Shown here: piece after piece, positions 1 to 7,266 of the stretch
Layout of the letters: every line of letters begins with the position of its first letter
How positions within the stretch are numbered: position 1 is the first letter of the stretch
From: CAZGWJ01 sp964529445
GTDB lineage: Bacteria > Oederibacteriota > Muellerivitia > Muellerivitales > Muellerivitaceae
NCBI GenBank assembly: GCA_964529445.1
Contig: CAZGWJ010000092.1
Span: 1-10,456 of the forward strand
Reading direction: 5' to 3'
DNA: 10,456 nt
Notes under the pieces: model-generated
Database searches by the model: none
What the model was told of the DNA's origin: nothing
What the model saw: the letters and a program-made list of their open reading frames with translations, nothing else
Made by a program: the position numbers and the translations under genes

Positions 1-198
1 AAGCACGCGGCGCCCCTTTCGGGCCATGACCAACCCCAGGTTCACGGCGATGGTGGTCTTGCCGACACCGCCCTTTCCCGATGTGACGGCGATGACCCTG
101 CAGCCGCGCGAACCCCTTTTCGAGGTCGCCTTGTCCGGGACGACCTTGGTGTTCAATCGGTCGACCAGTTGCCTGAGTTTCTCAGCTTGGTCCTGCAT
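1..198 (-). CDS. flhG: FlhG (YlxH/FleN/MinD-like) flagellar number ATPase, 5' part only
   Basis: Only the first 66 codons are in the window; the gene runs off the low-coordinate edge. FlhG is a MinD/ParA-type ATPase that works with FlhF at the membrane to set flagellar number and position. Seen directly: the N-terminus begins MQDQAEKLRQLV, which contains DQAxxLR (residues 3-9), the short motif reported in FlhG proteins to stimulate the FlhF GTPase. A variable linker follows, then a deviant Walker A loop GKGGVGKTT (residues 41-49) with the signature lysine K42 of the MinD/ParA class, and the start of the next helix (AVNLGLVMARKG). The ATG at 198 was chosen because DQAxxLR sits at the extreme N-terminus in this family, and a GGAAGG stretch at 204-209 lies 5 nt upstream. 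It follows flhF by 17 nt. The catalytic aspartates and the C-terminal membrane-targeting helix are outside the window, so integrity cannot be judged. Confidence 0.93.
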   Translation of the reverse strand, partial: MQDQAEKLRQLVDRLNTKVVPDKATSKRGSRGCRVIAVTSGKGGVGKTTIAVNLGLVMARKGRRVL

Positions 199-215
199 CT
201 TCGCCTTCCGGGTCC

Positions 216-1427
216 CTATGAAAGAATGGCCTGGGCGATCTTCTCGGCCAGGGCCTGCATTTCCGGAACTTCAAGGTCATCGGGCACGTTCTGACCCGTG
301 GCGCAGAACGCCAGCGGGATCTGGAAATTCGTCATCAGGTTCAGGAATGCGCCGTAGTAACGGGTCTCATCCAGCTTGGTGAAGATCAGGCGATTGATGG
401 GCACCGCCGACCCGAACCGTTCGATGATGCGGAGCATGTCAACGTATTTCGTGGTGGCGGAGAGGACGAGATGGATCTCGTCGGGTTGGCTCCTGAAGAT
501 GAAATGCTTCAACTCGTCCAGTTGCTGGTCGTTGGAGGGGCTGCGGCCCGCGGTATCCAGCAAGATCAGGTCGATGGTCTTGTGCTTGGCCAGGATGTCC
601 ACCATGTCATCGGGAGAATCGGCCACCTCCACGGGGATCCCCATGATCCTTCCGTAGGTCTTCAACTGTTCCGTTGCGGCAATGCGATAGGTGTCGGCGG
701 TCACGAGTGCCACGCGTTTCCGGTCCAGCAACCCGTACTTCGCGGACAGCTTGGCCAACGTCGTCGTCTTGCCGACTCCGGTAGGCCCCACGAAGGCCAG
801 CACCTTCGGGAACCCTCCAAAAACGAGCGGAGGTGCCAAACGGACGGATCGCGCGATGAACTTCACGAGCCAAGCTGACACATCCTGCGCCCGTTCCGGA
901 TCGACCCGTTCCTCGACCAGGCCCTTGAGGATCCGCTGGATGATCAGGTCCTCGACCTCCTGCTTTTGCAGTTTCTTACGGAGACGAGTGAAACCCTCGG
1001 AGAGCAGGGCGGTGTCGGAAGGGGCCATGTCCCGGAGGATGTTCGAGATGGTGGATGTCTTCATCTCGTTCAACTCGCGCTGAAGGGCTTTCACTTTCGG
1101 CCGGATGGGTTCGGAAGGCAGCGTGGGGGAGGAAGTCCTCGCCATCGGCGATCCCGCGGAATGAGCCGTCACGGCGGCCGAGACCTCCTCGCGGGAAGTG
1201 ACAGCCACGGGAACGGGAGCCGAAGGCGCTTTTCTCCGGGAGAGATCGTCCAGAAGATTGAGATCGATCCCGGCCGTGATCTCGGCCATCGTCTTCCCGA
1301 ATAGACCCAGGACCCCGCCCTTCCGGAAGGTCTTCGTGTAGAGGATCACGGCATCCGGACCCAGGTCCTTCTTCACCTTCTGGAGGGCCTCCTGGATGGT
1401 CGGTGCCTCGTAGCGTTTGATCCTCAT
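216..1427 (-). CDS. flhF: FlhF, SRP-family GTPase for flagellar placement
   Basis: Encodes 403 residues. FlhF is the third SRP-type GTPase besides Ffh and FtsY. It localises to the pole or assembly site, recruits early basal-body parts, and is regulated by FlhG. The N-terminal B domain starts MRIKRYEAPTIQEALQKVK, a typical FlhF opening. A low-complexity Ala/Pro/Ser linker (about 66-110) leads to a helical N domain (about 112-195) and the G domain (about 205-403). G-domain motifs visible are Walker A GPTGVGKTTT (214-223), DTYRIAATEQL (245-255), DTAGR (291-295) and TKLDE (350-354). The reading frame is open further upstream to 1559, but the ATG at 1427 is preferred: it matches the conserved N-terminus, forms an ATGA overlap with the flhA stop, and has a GAGGT element at 1434-1438 with a 6-nt spacer. 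The stop is TAG. The 44 extra upstream residues are the antisense-like shadow of flhA coding sequence. The gene looks complete and functional. Confidence 0.96.
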   Translation of the reverse strand: MRIKRYEAPTIQEALQKVKKDLGPDAVILYTKTFRKGGVLGLFGKTMAEITAGIDLNLLDDLSRRKAPSAPVPVAVTSREEVSAAVTAHSAGSPMARTSSPTLPSEPIRPKVKALQRELNEMKTSTISNILRDMAPSDTALLSEGFTRLRKKLQKQEVEDLIIQRILKGLVEERVDPERAQDVSAWLVKFIARSVRLAPPLVFGGFPKVLAFVGPTGVGKTTTLAKLSAKYGLLDRKRVALVTADTYRIAATEQLKTYGRIMGIPVEVADSPDDMVDILAKHKTIDLILLDTAGRSPSNDQQLDELKHFIFRSQPDEIHLVLSATTKYVDMLRIIERFGSAVPINRLIFTKLDETRYYGAFLNLMTNFQIPLAFCATGQNVPDDLEVPEMQALAEKIAQAILS

Positions 1428-3499
1428 TCGGAAACCTCGATCGTTCCCAGAGATTGGATCTCGGTACGCGGCAACAGCTCGTTGAACGAAAGGACCGGCA
1501 GATGCGGGATGAAACGCTCGATCATTTTCTTGAAATAGGGCCTCACCTGGGGGGAACAAAGAACGAGAGGTTGGCGGTTGGCGCCCACCATTCTCTCGAT
1601 GCCGCTCGAGAGGCTCCTGAACATCTTCTGCAACAGTCTCGGATCAACGGCCGATTGGGTGCCGCCTTCAATGGCATGGATGGAATCCAAGATGACCTTC
1701 TCGAATTTCGGGTCGAGTGTCAACGAATAGACCTTCCCGTCCGGCGCCTGATGAAGCTTGGTGATCGACCTCGCCAATCCCTTGCGGGCGAACTCGGTCA
1801 GCGATTGGGGGTCCTTGGTCTCCCGAACATGGTCCGCCACCGACTCCAGGATGGTTTCCAGGTCGCGGATGGGAATGTGCTCGGCCAGCAGGTTCTGAAG
1901 GATCTTCTGGAGGTCCCCGATGGAGATCTGGGAAGGTACCAGTTCGTCCACGACGGCCGGCGTGTCCTTCTTCAGGGTCTCCAGGAGTTTCGACACGGCC
2001 TGGCGCGTCAGGAATTCATGCGCATAATTGCGGATGAGCTCCGTCAGGTGGGTAGCCACGACCGTTGACGCGTCGACGACCGAATAACCGGCCGATTCCG
2101 CCTGGGCGCGCTCCTCTTCCGTGATCCAGTAGGCCTTGAGGTTGAAGGTGGGTTCCTTGGTCTCGACGCCGGGGATGGAAGGCATCTGGGGCCCGGTCGC
2201 CATGGCCAGGAGATGGCCCGGCATGATCTTCCAGCGCGAGATCTCGCTCCCCTTGATCTTGATGACGTATTCCGAGGGCGAGAGTTGCATATTGTCGCGG
2301 ATCCGGATGGGCGGAACCACGAGCCCTAAATCGGTGGCCATCTGACGGCGGATGCCGGTGATGCGTTCCAGGAGATCCCCACCCTGGGCTTCGTCCACGA
2401 GCGGGATCATGCTGTAACCGATCTCGATCTCCAGGGGATCCACGGCCAGGAGAGCCGAAACGTTCTCGGGTTCCCGTTTCTTTTCCACCGAGGGCGCCTT
2501 CTCCTTGTCACGCTCGGCGTCCGCCATCTCGCGTTTCATGACGGAACGCAGGTAGTAGGCCAGCGCCCAGCAGGCCAGGGAAATCCCGAGGAAAGCCACG
2601 TGAGGCATGCCCGGCACGAGTGCGAAAAAGAACATCACGCCGCCCGCGATCCAGAGAGCTCGGGGCTGGGCCAGGATCTGCTTGATGACATCCGTTCCGA
2701 GGTTGCTGTCGGAGGCCGCGCGGGTCACCACGATACCGGTCGCCGTGGAGAGAAGAAGGGCCGGGATCTGGGTGGCGAGTCCATCCCCGATCGTCAGAAG
2801 GGTATAGCGTTTGAGCACATCCAGCAAGGACATGCCGCCGGAGATCATGCCGACGGCAAAACCGCCGAGAATGCAGATCACCACGATCACGATGGCCGCG
2901 ATGGCATCCCCGCGGACGAACTTGCTGGCACCATCCATGGCACCGTAGAAGTCCGCCTCCCGCTCGACCTCTTTTCGTCGCTGGCGGGCCTGCTGGTCGG
3001 TGATCAATCCGGAGTTGAGGTCCGCATCGATGGCCATCTGCTTGCCGGGCATGGCGTCCAAGGTGAAGCGAGCGGCCACTTCCGCCACCCGCTGGGCGCC
3101 ATTCGTGATGACCACGAACTGGATGATGACCAGAATGAGAAACACGACGAAACCGACCCAGTAACTACCGCCGACCACGACGCTGCCGATGGCCTCGATG
3201 ACCTTTCCAGCGGCATCGGGACCCTCGTTCCCGTGCAGGAGAATCAATCGGGTGGCCGAGACGTTCAAGGCCAGCCGGAAAAGAGTCGTGATGAGGAGCA
3301 GGGACGGGAAGATGGAGAAATGCAACGGCTCCAGGGTGTACATCGTGACCAGCAGGACCACCAGTGCCAGGGTCAGGTTGAAGGAGATGAGGATGTCCAA
3401 CATGATCGGCGGCAAAGGGATGAAGAGCATCAGGACCACCATGACGATGGCGAACGCCACCACCAGGTCGCTGTATTTCCTCATGTTATCGGTGTTCAT
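1424..3499 (-). CDS. flhA: FlhA, flagellar type III export gate protein
   Basis: Encodes 691 residues from the ATG at 3499, close to the usual FlhA length (about 690). FlhA forms the nonameric export ring, couples export to the proton motive force, and docks chaperone-substrate complexes through its cytoplasmic domain. The N-terminal half (about 7-320) holds multiple hydrophobic segments. The FHIPEP-family signature lies at about 144-165 (RFTLDAMPGKQMAIDADL), with the conserved YGAMDGASKFVRGDAIA at about 185-201. A charged linker (about 325-345) precedes the cytoplasmic domain, which opens with the conserved DPLEIEIGYSMIPLVD and ends near residue 691. Start choice is uncertain. An in-frame TTG at 3514 and a second ATG at 3484 are possible, and none has a well-spaced Shine-Dalgarno sequence. 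ATG 3499 is chosen as the first ATG and because it gives normal length. The gene lies 39 nt after the flhB stop, and its own TGA overlaps the flhF ATG. Confidence 0.95.
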   Translation of the reverse strand: MNTDNMRKYSDLVVAFAIVMVVLMLFIPLPPIMLDILISFNLTLALVVLLVTMYTLEPLHFSIFPSLLLITTLFRLALNVSATRLILLHGNEGPDAAGKVIEAIGSVVVGGSYWVGFVVFLILVIIQFVVITNGAQRVAEVAARFTLDAMPGKQMAIDADLNSGLITDQQARQRRKEVEREADFYGAMDGASKFVRGDAIAAIVIVVICILGGFAVGMISGGMSLLDVLKRYTLLTIGDGLATQIPALLLSTATGIVVTRAASDSNLGTDVIKQILAQPRALWIAGGVMFFFALVPGMPHVAFLGISLACWALAYYLRSVMKREMADAERDKEKAPSVEKKREPENVSALLAVDPLEIEIGYSMIPLVDEAQGGDLLERITGIRRQMATDLGLVVPPIRIRDNMQLSPSEYVIKIKGSEISRWKIMPGHLLAMATGPQMPSIPGVETKEPTFNLKAYWITEEERAQAESAGYSVVDASTVVATHLTELIRNYAHEFLTRQAVSKLLETLKKDTPAVVDELVPSQISIGDLQKILQNLLAEHIPIRDLETILESVADHVRETKDPQSLTEFARKGLARSITKLHQAPDGKVYSLTLDPKFEKVILDSIHAIEGGTQSAVDPRLLQKMFRSLSSGIERMVGANRQPLVLCSPQVRPYFKKMIERFIPHLPVLSFNELLPRTEIQSLGTIEVSE

Positions 3500-3538
3500 T
3501 TCAGCCAAGGACAAGCCTCACGTGTTGGAGTTGGGCCC

Positions 3539-4663
3539 TCACGAACGGGCCATCTGCACCGACGGGCGAGCACCCCCCCCTGCCGAGGTGGCCGGGGCGG
3601 ATACGGCGGCCGATGCACGTTGTTTGTTCATACGATACACGAAAGCCAGCACTTCCGCGACGGCCTCGTACAGGTCCACGGGGATCGGGGCACCCACCGG
3701 ACAGGCCTTGAACAAGGCCCTGGCCAGGGGCGGGTTCTCAACCACCGGGACCTGGTGACGGTAGGCCACCTCCTTGATCCGCTCGGCCACGACCCTTTCG
3801 CCCTTGGCCACGACCGTGGGAGCATGCATTTCTTCCTTGTATTGAAGGGCCACCGCGACATGGGTCGGGTTGGTGATGACGACGTTGGCCTGCGGCACGG
3901 CTTCGAACATCCGCCTCCGCGCCATTTCCCGCTGGATCTGGCGGATGCGGGCCCGGATGAGCGGGTCCCCCTCCATTTGCCGCATCTCGTCCTTGACCTC
4001 CTGCCGGGTCATCTTGAGACTCTGGTTGTACTCCCAGCGCTGGTACATGTAGTCGAGCAGAGCCAACACCAGAAGAAGGAAGGTGATACGAAGCATGATC
4101 GTCATGGTGACTGAGCCGATGAGGGCAAAACTCGCCCCGTATTGCATATCCATCGTGGGGATGATTTGGGGAAGGGCCTTCTTCACGCCGGAATAACCCA
4201 CCCAGCCGACCAAGGCCACCTTCAAGATCGCCTTCGCCAGTTCAACGATCGACCGTTTCGAGAAGATGCGCTTGAACCCCGTCGCCGGATTGATGTTCTT
4301 GAATTTGGGGATCAGCGGCTTCGTCGTGAAGAGAACCCCGACCTGCAGGTAATTGGAGGCTAGGCTGATCGCGAGAAGCCCGAGGATGACCGGGGCCAGT
4401 ACCCTTCCGGTCTGGATGGCATAGAAAAGACCGTAGGAATGGACATTCTCGATATTGATCGGAACGTTCATGTTCTGGTAGGTGAAGGTGAAGATCTCGG
4501 TGATGGCGGCCACCATGGAGGAACCCGCGAACTTGAAGATCAGGAGCGCGATGAAGAAGATCAGGACGGAATTGACCTCCGTCGAGCGGACGACCTGGCC
4601 GCGTTCGCGCGCTTCCTGTCGTCGCCTGGGCGTCGCTTGTTCTGTCCGGCCCGGATCCGCCAT
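3539..4663 (-). CDS. flhB: FlhB, export substrate-specificity switch protein
   Basis: Encodes 374 residues. FlhB is an integral component of the export gate. Its cytoplasmic domain cleaves itself and switches export from rod/hook to filament substrates. The N-terminus (ADPGRTEQATPRRRQEARERGQV) is typical of the family. Four membrane segments are visible at about 33-53, 88-108, 144-164 and 188-208. The connecting helix runs from about 215 to 255. The autocleavage motif NPTH is at 265-268 (N265), followed by the conserved YKEEMHAPTVVAKG and ENPPLARALF stretches, so self-cleavage should be intact. The conserved domain ends near residue 348 (AFVYRMNKQRA), leaving an Ala/Ser/Gly tail of about 25 residues. 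That tail is encoded partly by a run of eight G on the coding strand (3573-3580). The ATG start has GAGG at 4672-4675, 8 nt upstream. It follows fliR by 23 nt. Confidence 0.96.
   Translation of the reverse strand: MADPGRTEQATPRRRQEARERGQVVRSTEVNSVLIFFIALLIFKFAGSSMVAAITEIFTFTYQNMNVPINIENVHSYGLFYAIQTGRVLAPVILGLLAISLASNYLQVGVLFTTKPLIPKFKNINPATGFKRIFSKRSIVELAKAILKVALVGWVGYSGVKKALPQIIPTMDMQYGASFALIGSVTMTIMLRITFLLLVLALLDYMYQRWEYNQSLKMTRQEVKDEMRQMEGDPLIRARIRQIQREMARRRMFEAVPQANVVITNPTHVAVALQYKEEMHAPTVVAKGERVVAERIKEVAYRHQVPVVENPPLARALFKACPVGAPIPVDLYEAVAEVLAFVYRMNKQRASAAVSAPATSAGGGARPSVQMARS
3573..3580 (-). repeat. G8 homopolymer tract within the flhB 3' end
   Basis: Eight consecutive C on the plus strand, hence eight G on the coding strand, encode the Gly-Gly-Gly of the FlhB tail (residues 362-364). 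It is the longest homopolymer noticed inside a gene here. Gain of one G leads to a TGA at 3501-3503, one nucleotide before the flhA ATG. Loss of one G leads to a TGA at 3496-3498 that overlaps that ATG. The tract could be a slippage site, a place for assembly errors, or simply glycine codons in GC-rich DNA. Confidence 0.6.
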
Positions 4664-4686
4664 GGGGTGATCCTCACATCCTCATT

Positions 4687-5463
4687 TCAAGCCATCGCCT
4701 TCACCAGGATCGCCAAGTCCCGGTAGAGGCCCTGATACAACCCTTTCAACACGTATGCGAAGAAACCCATCGAGACCGCGACCATGATCAGCCCGACCGC
4801 GATGGAAAGCGGCATGCCCACGATGAAGACGTTCATCTGCGGGACCGTTCGCGCGAGCACGCCAAGCGCGAGATTGGTCAGGAACAGGGCGCCAATGACG
4901 GGAGCCCCGACCCGGAAAGCGATGAAGAACGCGTTCGAAAAGAGGTCGCTCATTTTCGAGGCCACCTCGGGAGTGAGTTTCGCCCCGGCCAAGGGAAGAA
5001 CCTGGTAGCTGTCGGCGATCCCACGGATGAGAAGATGATGACCATCCACCGCGAGGAAGACGAGCGTCGCCACCAGGTAGAAATACTGCCCCATGACCGA
5101 GACCTGCGTGCTCGTGAGCGGATCGATGATGTTCACCATGCCCAATCCCATCTGGATATCGATGATCTGGCCGGCCAATTGGATGCCGACGAACAGGAGA
5201 TAGGCCGCCATTCCCAGCACGAACCCAACCACCAGTTCCCGGATGGACGCCAATCCGAACTGCACGCCGGTCAGCGGAATGGCCGCGGGGTCCACTGGGA
5301 CCGTCGGGAGCAGGAGGAAAGCCGTCAAGAGGGCCCAAGCTGCCTTCACGGTAGCGGGAATGTTCCGGCTGGCGAAGAGCGGCGAGGTCAAGAACAAGCC
5401 GGCCGCCCTCAGCAGGATCAGGATGAACGCGGCCACCTGCACGGCCGTGAAGTCGAAGGGCAT
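4687..5463 (-). CDS. fliR: FliR, flagellar export gate membrane protein
   Basis: Encodes 258 residues, the normal length for FliR, which joins FliP and FliQ in the helical export-gate complex at the centre of the MS ring. Several hydrophobic segments span the protein (about 8-28, 40-55, 72-98, 124-140, 175-203 and 211-240). Family features visible include GQIIDIQMGLGMVNIIDP (98-115), the DGHH turn (140-143), FRVGAPVI (183-190) and PQMNVFIVGMPLSIAVG (208-224). The frame stays open for 80 codons upstream of 5463, but those overlap fliQ in another frame and resemble no protein. The ATG at 5463 gives the expected amphipathic start MPFDFTAVQVAAFILILLR. It starts 11 nt after the fliQ stop, with only a weak GGGGA upstream, so translational coupling to fliQ is likely. 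No defects seen. Confidence 0.95.
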   Translation of the reverse strand: MPFDFTAVQVAAFILILLRAAGLFLTSPLFASRNIPATVKAAWALLTAFLLLPTVPVDPAAIPLTGVQFGLASIRELVVGFVLGMAAYLLFVGIQLAGQIIDIQMGLGMVNIIDPLTSTQVSVMGQYFYLVATLVFLAVDGHHLLIRGIADSYQVLPLAGAKLTPEVASKMSDLFSNAFFIAFRVGAPVIGALFLTNLALGVLARTVPQMNVFIVGMPLSIAVGLIMVAVSMGFFAYVLKGLYQGLYRDLAILVKAMA

Positions 5464-5474
5464 CGGTGTCCCCG

Positions 5475-5744
5475 TCACCGGACGTACTCCGGCAGTTTGA
5501 TCCAAAGGCTGGAGGTAAAATTCAGGAGGATCAACATCATCCACTTCCCGAAGACCAGGATCGCAAGGAAGATCGCCAGGATCTTCGGAACGAAGGTCAG
5601 GGTCAGTTCCTGGATCTGCGTCACCGCCTGGAAGATCGAAACGGCGACACCCACGATCAAACCCAATCCGAGGATGGGGGCGGAGACCAGGAGGGTCACC
5701 CAAAGGGCACGGTTCGCCAGTTCAGCGACGAAATCGACGGTCAT
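5475..5744 (-). CDS. fliQ: FliQ, small export gate membrane protein
   Basis: Encodes 89 residues, the standard FliQ length. FliQ is a two-helix membrane hairpin present in about four copies around the FliP-FliR core of the export gate. Two hydrophobic helices (about 16-38 and 52-74) are joined by a loop carrying the family pattern IFQAVTQIQELTLTFVPKI (37-55). The second helix ends with the conserved WMMLILLNFT region, and the tail is short. The ATG at 5744 has an AGGA element (5752-5755) that shares bases with the fliP TAG stop, and lies 9 nt downstream of fliP. This suggests fliQ initiation depends on ribosomes finishing fliP. Confidence 0.95.
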   Translation of the reverse strand: MTVDFVAELANRALWVTLLVSAPILGLGLIVGVAVSIFQAVTQIQELTLTFVPKILAIFLAILVFGKWMMLILLNFTSSLWIKLPEYVR

Positions 5745-5751
5745 GGCCTTG

Positions 5752-5755
5752 TCCT
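5752..5755 (-). promoter_or_regulatory. Shine-Dalgarno of fliQ embedded in the fliP stop codon
   Basis: On the coding strand the fliP stop and ribosome site read TAGGA, followed by a 7-nt spacer and the fliQ ATG. The AGGA core uses the last two bases of the TAG stop, an arrangement that favours re-initiation by terminating ribosomes. Confidence 0.6.
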
Positions 5756-6512
5756 ATCCGAAACTCAGTGCGATCGAGCGGACCACAAGGTTCCACCCGT
5801 CGACCATGATGAATAGCAGGATCTTGAACGGAAGGGAGATCAGGACGGGCGGAAGCATGAGCATGCCCATCGACATGAGGACGGAAGCCACCACCATGTC
5901 GATGATGAGGAACGGGATGAACAGGATGAAACCGATCTCGAAGGCCTTCTTCAACTCGCTGATCACGAACGCAGGGATCAGGACCAGAGTGGAGATGTCC
6001 GCCGGGGTCCTTGGGCGGCTGGAACGGGAAAGCGCCACGAAAAGGGCCAGATCTTTCTCGCGGGTCTGCTTGAACATGAAATCACGGATCGGCGCCTCGG
6101 ATTTCTGGAAGGCCTCCTTGGCGGTGATCTTGCCATCCAGATAGGGGGTCAAAGCATCTTTTTGCACGCGCTGGAAGGTCGGCTGCATGACGAAGAACGT
6201 CAGGAAGAGGGCCAGCCCCACCAGGACCTGCGTGGGAGGCACCTGCTGGGTTCCCAACCCCTGTCGAAGAAAAGCCAGGACAACCACGATGCGCGTGAAA
6301 GCCGTCATCATGATCAGGATGGCCGGAGCCAACGACAGGACCGTCAGGAGAAGGAGGATCTGCAGGGACAGGGCAACATCCTGGGGACTTTTGGCCGCCT
6401 CGACACCGATCCGCAAGGCGGGCAACGGCACGTCCGCCGCGAACGCCCCAGCCGACAACGACGACAGAAGCATCGTTCCCAGGAGGACAGACTTGATTCT
6501 TCCCTTATTCAT
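5754..6512 (-). CDS. fliP: FliP, export gate membrane protein
   Basis: Encodes 252 residues. FliP pentamers form the core of the flagellar export channel with FliR and FliQ. An N-terminal signal peptide is evident: basic start MNKGRIK, hydrophobic core, and a likely cleavage site after AGAFA near residue 25. Family signatures are strong: FTRIVVVLAFLRQGLGTQQ (72-90) with PPTQVLVGLALFLTFF directly after, and SELKKAFEIGFILFIPFLI (185-203) followed by the conserved SMGMLMLPP and SLPFKILLFIMVDGW. A periplasmic loop (about 112-170) includes conserved FMFKQTREKDLALF. Start ATG 6512 overlaps the fliO stop (ATGA) and has a GAGGG element about 8 nt upstream. Length, signal peptide and motifs are all normal. 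Confidence 0.97.
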   Translation of the reverse strand: MNKGRIKSVLLGTMLLSSLSAGAFAADVPLPALRIGVEAAKSPQDVALSLQILLLLTVLSLAPAILIMMTAFTRIVVVLAFLRQGLGTQQVPPTQVLVGLALFLTFFVMQPTFQRVQKDALTPYLDGKITAKEAFQKSEAPIRDFMFKQTREKDLALFVALSRSSRPRTPADISTLVLIPAFVISELKKAFEIGFILFIPFLIIDMVVASVLMSMGMLMLPPVLISLPFKILLFIMVDGWNLVVRSIALSFG

Positions 6513-7234
6513 GATTCGCCCTCGGAACTCTTGGAATCGATGGTTTTCGAGGCTTTCTTGACCTTCTCCAGATAATCACCGACCGCTTGACGTCCTTCGG
6601 AAACGATCTTGCGGGCTTCCACCGCGTGGTCCCGTACCTCCTGGCGGTGCATGAACTTACCAAAAACCTCCGGGAACCCTTGGTGGCAATCCTTCCGGAT
6701 GATCTCCATTTCCGCCTCATCCGTGATCACGTCAATTGGATGGATCTCGTCGTTCCCGCTTCCCACGACAAGGATCCTCTTACCCACCTCCACCAGATGA
6801 AGGGTCTTTCTCGGCGCCAAATAGGCGGAAGCGATCACCTTGATCGGCTTGCCTTCGTCCGAGGATCCGGAAAGGCCTCTTTTTTCCCAAAGGACCTTCA
6901 ACCCCCAAACCGTCAGGTAGATCAATCCGATGGTCAGGCCAAGGGCAAGGATTAACCTCAGGAACGTCGAAAAGAAGCCGGGGAGCGGCTGTGGGGTTTC
7001 CGCCGGAAGCGGAAGACTGTCACCCGGAACCGGAGTGGCAATCCCCGCCGTTGCTCCCTTCTTCAAGGATGCGGACGGGGTGGCAGGATTCGCGAAGAGG
7101 GTGCTGTCGGCTCCGACAGCGAAGGCGTTACTCGGGAAGGGCGGGAGGACAAGCGAAAACCATCCGACCGTCACGGCCAGCCAGAGTAGCCTTCCGCATG
7201 TGCGGCCAAGTGTCGAAGAGGGGTTCGCGTCCAT
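6509..7234 (-). CDS. fliO: FliO (FliZ-type), FliP assembly factor with extended C-terminal tail
   Basis: Encodes 241 residues from ATG 7234. FliO is a poorly conserved membrane protein that helps assemble FliP into the export gate; the name is supported mainly by position before fliP and by domain layout. Visible order: a probable signal peptide or N-terminal helix (hydrophobic 16-31, possible cut after NAFA, residue 39), a Ser/Pro/Ala/Thr-rich periplasmic stretch (40-85), one strong membrane helix (about 88-113), and a small beta-rich cytoplasmic domain with the FliO-like pattern IKVIASAYLAPRKTLHLVEV then KRILVVGSG (131-160). A charged, probably helical tail of about 60 residues follows (181-241). 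The start is uncertain. The frame also opens at GTG 7297, which would overlap the fliN stop, but the extra 21 residues would be read through a strong hairpin and resemble no signal sequence. Neither start has a good ribosome site. The stop overlaps fliP by 4 nt. Confidence 0.82.
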   Translation of the reverse strand: MDANPSSTLGRTCGRLLWLAVTVGWFSLVLPPFPSNAFAVGADSTLFANPATPSASLKKGATAGIATPVPGDSLPLPAETPQPLPGFFSTFLRLILALGLTIGLIYLTVWGLKVLWEKRGLSGSSDEGKPIKVIASAYLAPRKTLHLVEVGKRILVVGSGNDEIHPIDVITDEAEMEIIRKDCHQGFPEVFGKFMHRQEVRDHAVEARKIVSEGRQAVGDYLEKVKKASKTIDSKSSEGES

Positions 7235-7248
7235 AGGGTGGCACTCGT

Positions 7249-7260
7249 TCGTGATCACGA
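7249..7260. repeat. 12-bp perfect palindrome upstream of fliO
   Basis: TCGTGATCACGA is its own reverse complement and lies 14 bp upstream of the preferred fliO start, in the fliN-fliO gap. It has no loop, so it would suit a dimeric DNA-binding protein rather than an RNA hairpin. No promoter is evident beside it, and it may be chance. Confidence 0.4.
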
Positions 7261-7266
7261 CGATCG

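Noticed and set aside
1428..1559. 44-codon N-terminal extension of FlhF
   Set aside because: It overlaps the flhA 3' coding region in another frame, and the family N-terminus MRIKRYEAP begins exactly at the ATGA overlap at 1427.
2600..4114. Long open frame on the plus strand opposite flhA and flhB (504 codons)
   Set aside because: Its translation is dominated by His, Asp, Gly, Arg and Gln with no domain. It is the antisense shadow of GC-rich flhA/flhB codons, both of which are clear genes.
5464..5703. 80-codon N-terminal extension of FliR
   Set aside because: It lies wholly over fliQ in a different frame and is hydrophilic and Pro/Asp-rich, unlike the FliR N-terminus.
5035..6144. Plus-strand open frame opposite fliR, fliQ and fliP
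   Set aside because: Antisense of three conserved export-gate genes; no recognisable protein features.
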